From assembly GCA_002327335.1 (NCBI GenBank), contig DCVH01000096.1, forward strand, positions 1 through 5,779: a stretch of DNA of 5,779 nt, read 5' to 3'. Below the pieces are notes generated by a model, which saw only the letters and a program-made list of their open reading frames with translations, had not been told where the DNA came from and ran no database searches. Every line of letters starts with the position of its first letter. Positions within the stretch are counted from its first letter, which is position 1. The DNA is from Patescibacteria group bacterium UBA2193. Its GTDB lineage: Bacteria > Patescibacteriota > Minisyncoccia > Moranbacterales > DUUL01. Below, piece after piece: positions 4,850 to 5,779 of this stretch. Both the position numbers and the translations under genes were made by a program.

Positions 4850-5779
4850 ATGGTCTCGATTAATAAAAATGTTCTGTTCACGATCGCCTATCTGAATGCA
4901 ATGGATTTTGTTCCGACGACCTTTGAGGTTTGGCGACATTTTATCGATATCCGGGGCGAGAAAAAAAAATGTGATTTTTTTGAAGTTATCAGATCCTTGG
5001 AGCAACTGGAGAAACAAAAAATCATTCTTTCGGAAAATGGTTTTTGGAAATTAGCAGGATATGTTTCTGCTAATTTTTGTCAAAACCGAATTCTGAAACA
5101 AAAAATTTCAATTGCAAAAATCAAGAAGGCAAAAAAATGGATGATTCTTCTGAGCAAAATTCCCTTTTTAAGAGCGGTTATTTTTGATGGAACATTGGCA
5201 ATGAAAAATTCCAACCGTGAAAGTGATTGGGATGTTTTGATAATCACTAAGAAAAATCGAATTTGGTTGGGAAGGTTGTTATTGTCTTTGGTCTTGGGGT
5301 TGATGGGAAAGAGGAGGCATGGGGAAAAAATAAAAAACAAATTTTGTCTGAATCATTATTTGTCAGAAAACGGTTTAATTTTGGAAGAGAGTGGCGTTTT
5401 TGTTGCCAACGAAAGCTCTTTTTCTTTTTGGATGACAGGGCGTGATGTTGCTCGAAGATTTTATCAAATGAATGATTTTAAGAATAAAAATTTTTTACCG
5501 AATTTTTCTTTTGATTTGATTGAGAGCGACAAACTTGAAAGAATTGATAAAGTTTCAAAGTTGATTTTGTTTGTTGAAGAACTCTTGGAAAAAATTGGAA
5601 TTGCTGGACTTTTGAATGAACTGACCCGGAAGTCCATGATTTGGAAAATTAATCATAATCCCAAAACAAAAAAGCCTGGAGCTGACATTCGAGTCAGCAA
5701 CCAAGCTCTTATTTTCCTACCGGAACCGAAGCGAAATTTGATATTGAAAAGGGCAGAAGAATTGATAGAAAAATCTGTG
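4850..5779 (+). CDS. Winged-helix/nucleotidyltransferase-domain protein (3' end cut)
   Basis: The frame is open for 310 codons and leaves the window without a stop. Residues 7-70 look like a winged helix-turn-helix: three helices (VLFTIAYLNAM, TTFEVWRHF, DFFEVIRSLEQLEKQKII) and a wing ending GFWKLAG. Residues 111-131 carry the polymerase-beta-type nucleotidyltransferase pattern, with G114-T115 and then S125-D126-W127-D128, the two metal-binding acids. The third expected carboxylate was not identified. A hydrophobic stretch (138-152) follows and is probably a buried helix. Residues such as NKFCLNHYL and the FLPN-containing region recall, from memory, a patescibacterial family annotated only as nucleotidyltransferase-domain protein. 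The substrate is unknown. The start is 11 nt after the uvrA stop with no Shine-Dalgarno sequence and no promoter or terminator between, so it is probably co-transcribed with uvrA and translated by re-initiation. M18 is a weaker alternative start. Confidence 0.85.
   Translation, partial: MVSINKNVLFTIAYLNAMDFVPTTFEVWRHFIDIRGEKKKCDFFEVIRSLEQLEKQKIILSENGFWKLAGYVSANFCQNRILKQKISIAKIKKAKKWMILLSKIPFLRAVIFDGTLAMKNSNRESDWDVLIITKKNRIWLGRLLLSLVLGLMGKRRHGEKIKNKFCLNHYLSENGLILEESGVFVANESSFSFWMTGRDVARRFYQMNDFKNKNFLPNFSFDLIESDKLERIDKVSKLILFVEELLEKIGIAGLLNELTRKSMIWKINHNPKTKKPGADIRVSNQALIFLPEPKRNLILKRAEELIEKSV

Noticed and set aside
5263..5445. 60-residue + strand frame and an overlapping 86-residue antisense frame (5080-5340)
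   Set aside because: Both sit inside the 310-codon nucleotidyltransferase frame, which has recognisable domains; neither has a ribosome-binding site.
1..5779. UGA recoding as in Gracilibacteria or Absconditabacteria
   Set aside because: No in-frame TGA occurs in any of the five genes, so the standard bacterial code explains everything.
4850..5779. MNT/HEPN-type toxin-antitoxin module
   Set aside because: The protein is over 310 residues with an N-terminal winged helix, unlike the short MNT antitoxin, and no HEPN partner is visible.

Overview
The window is a strongly A+T-rich stretch of bacterial chromosome with every supported gene on the + strand. It holds four complete genes and one gene cut by the right edge: recO, a small membrane-anchored protein with a LysM-like tail, a 55-residue lysine-repeat protein, uvrA, and a winged-helix/nucleotidyltransferase protein. 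My best guess at the source is a Patescibacteria (CPR) genome, probably of parcubacterial type. The grounds are the low GC, the short single-pass protein with an acidic linker and degenerate LysM tail, the tiny histone-H1-like protein, and a nucleotidyltransferase family I associate with that group. This is recognition from memory, not a search result. The standard genetic code fits: no gene contains an in-frame UGA, and the four visible stops are TAG, TAA, TAG and TAA.

Layout. Positions 1-744 encode RecO and are followed by a clear hairpin-plus-T8 terminator (750-788). Positions 797-899 form a leader that ends in a 44-nt hairpin directly abutting an extended Shine-Dalgarno sequence. This feeds the 202-residue membrane protein (900-1508). 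Next come an A/T-only perfect inverted repeat (1531-1560), a GC-rich terminator (1566-1588), a promoter with a perfect TATAAT box (1602-1629) and a 48-nt pure A/T leader. These lead into the 55-residue lysine-rich gene (1700-1867), which has its own terminator (1894-1926). A second promoter, with an 8-bp inverted repeat filling its spacer (1942-1970), precedes uvrA (2007-4838). The nucleotidyltransferase gene starts 11 nt after the uvrA stop and runs off the window at 5779.

How the genes relate. RecO (recombinational repair) and UvrA (nucleotide excision repair) are both genome-maintenance proteins, and the lysine-rich protein probably binds DNA. Promoters and terminators nevertheless split the region into separate units: recO; the membrane protein; the lysine-rich protein; and uvrA with the nucleotidyltransferase gene. 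The two small genes share an almost identical ribosome-binding leader closely complementary to the usual 3' end of 16S rRNA, whereas uvrA and the gene after it have no recognisable Shine-Dalgarno sequence. This suggests high translation of the two small proteins and low translation of the repair unit.

I see no CRISPR array, mobile element, tRNA or rRNA, and no clear sign of a novel multi-gene system. The points most worth following up are the lysine-repeat mini-protein, the shared extended Shine-Dalgarno leader, the inverted repeat in the uvrA promoter, and the uvrA-linked nucleotidyltransferase.
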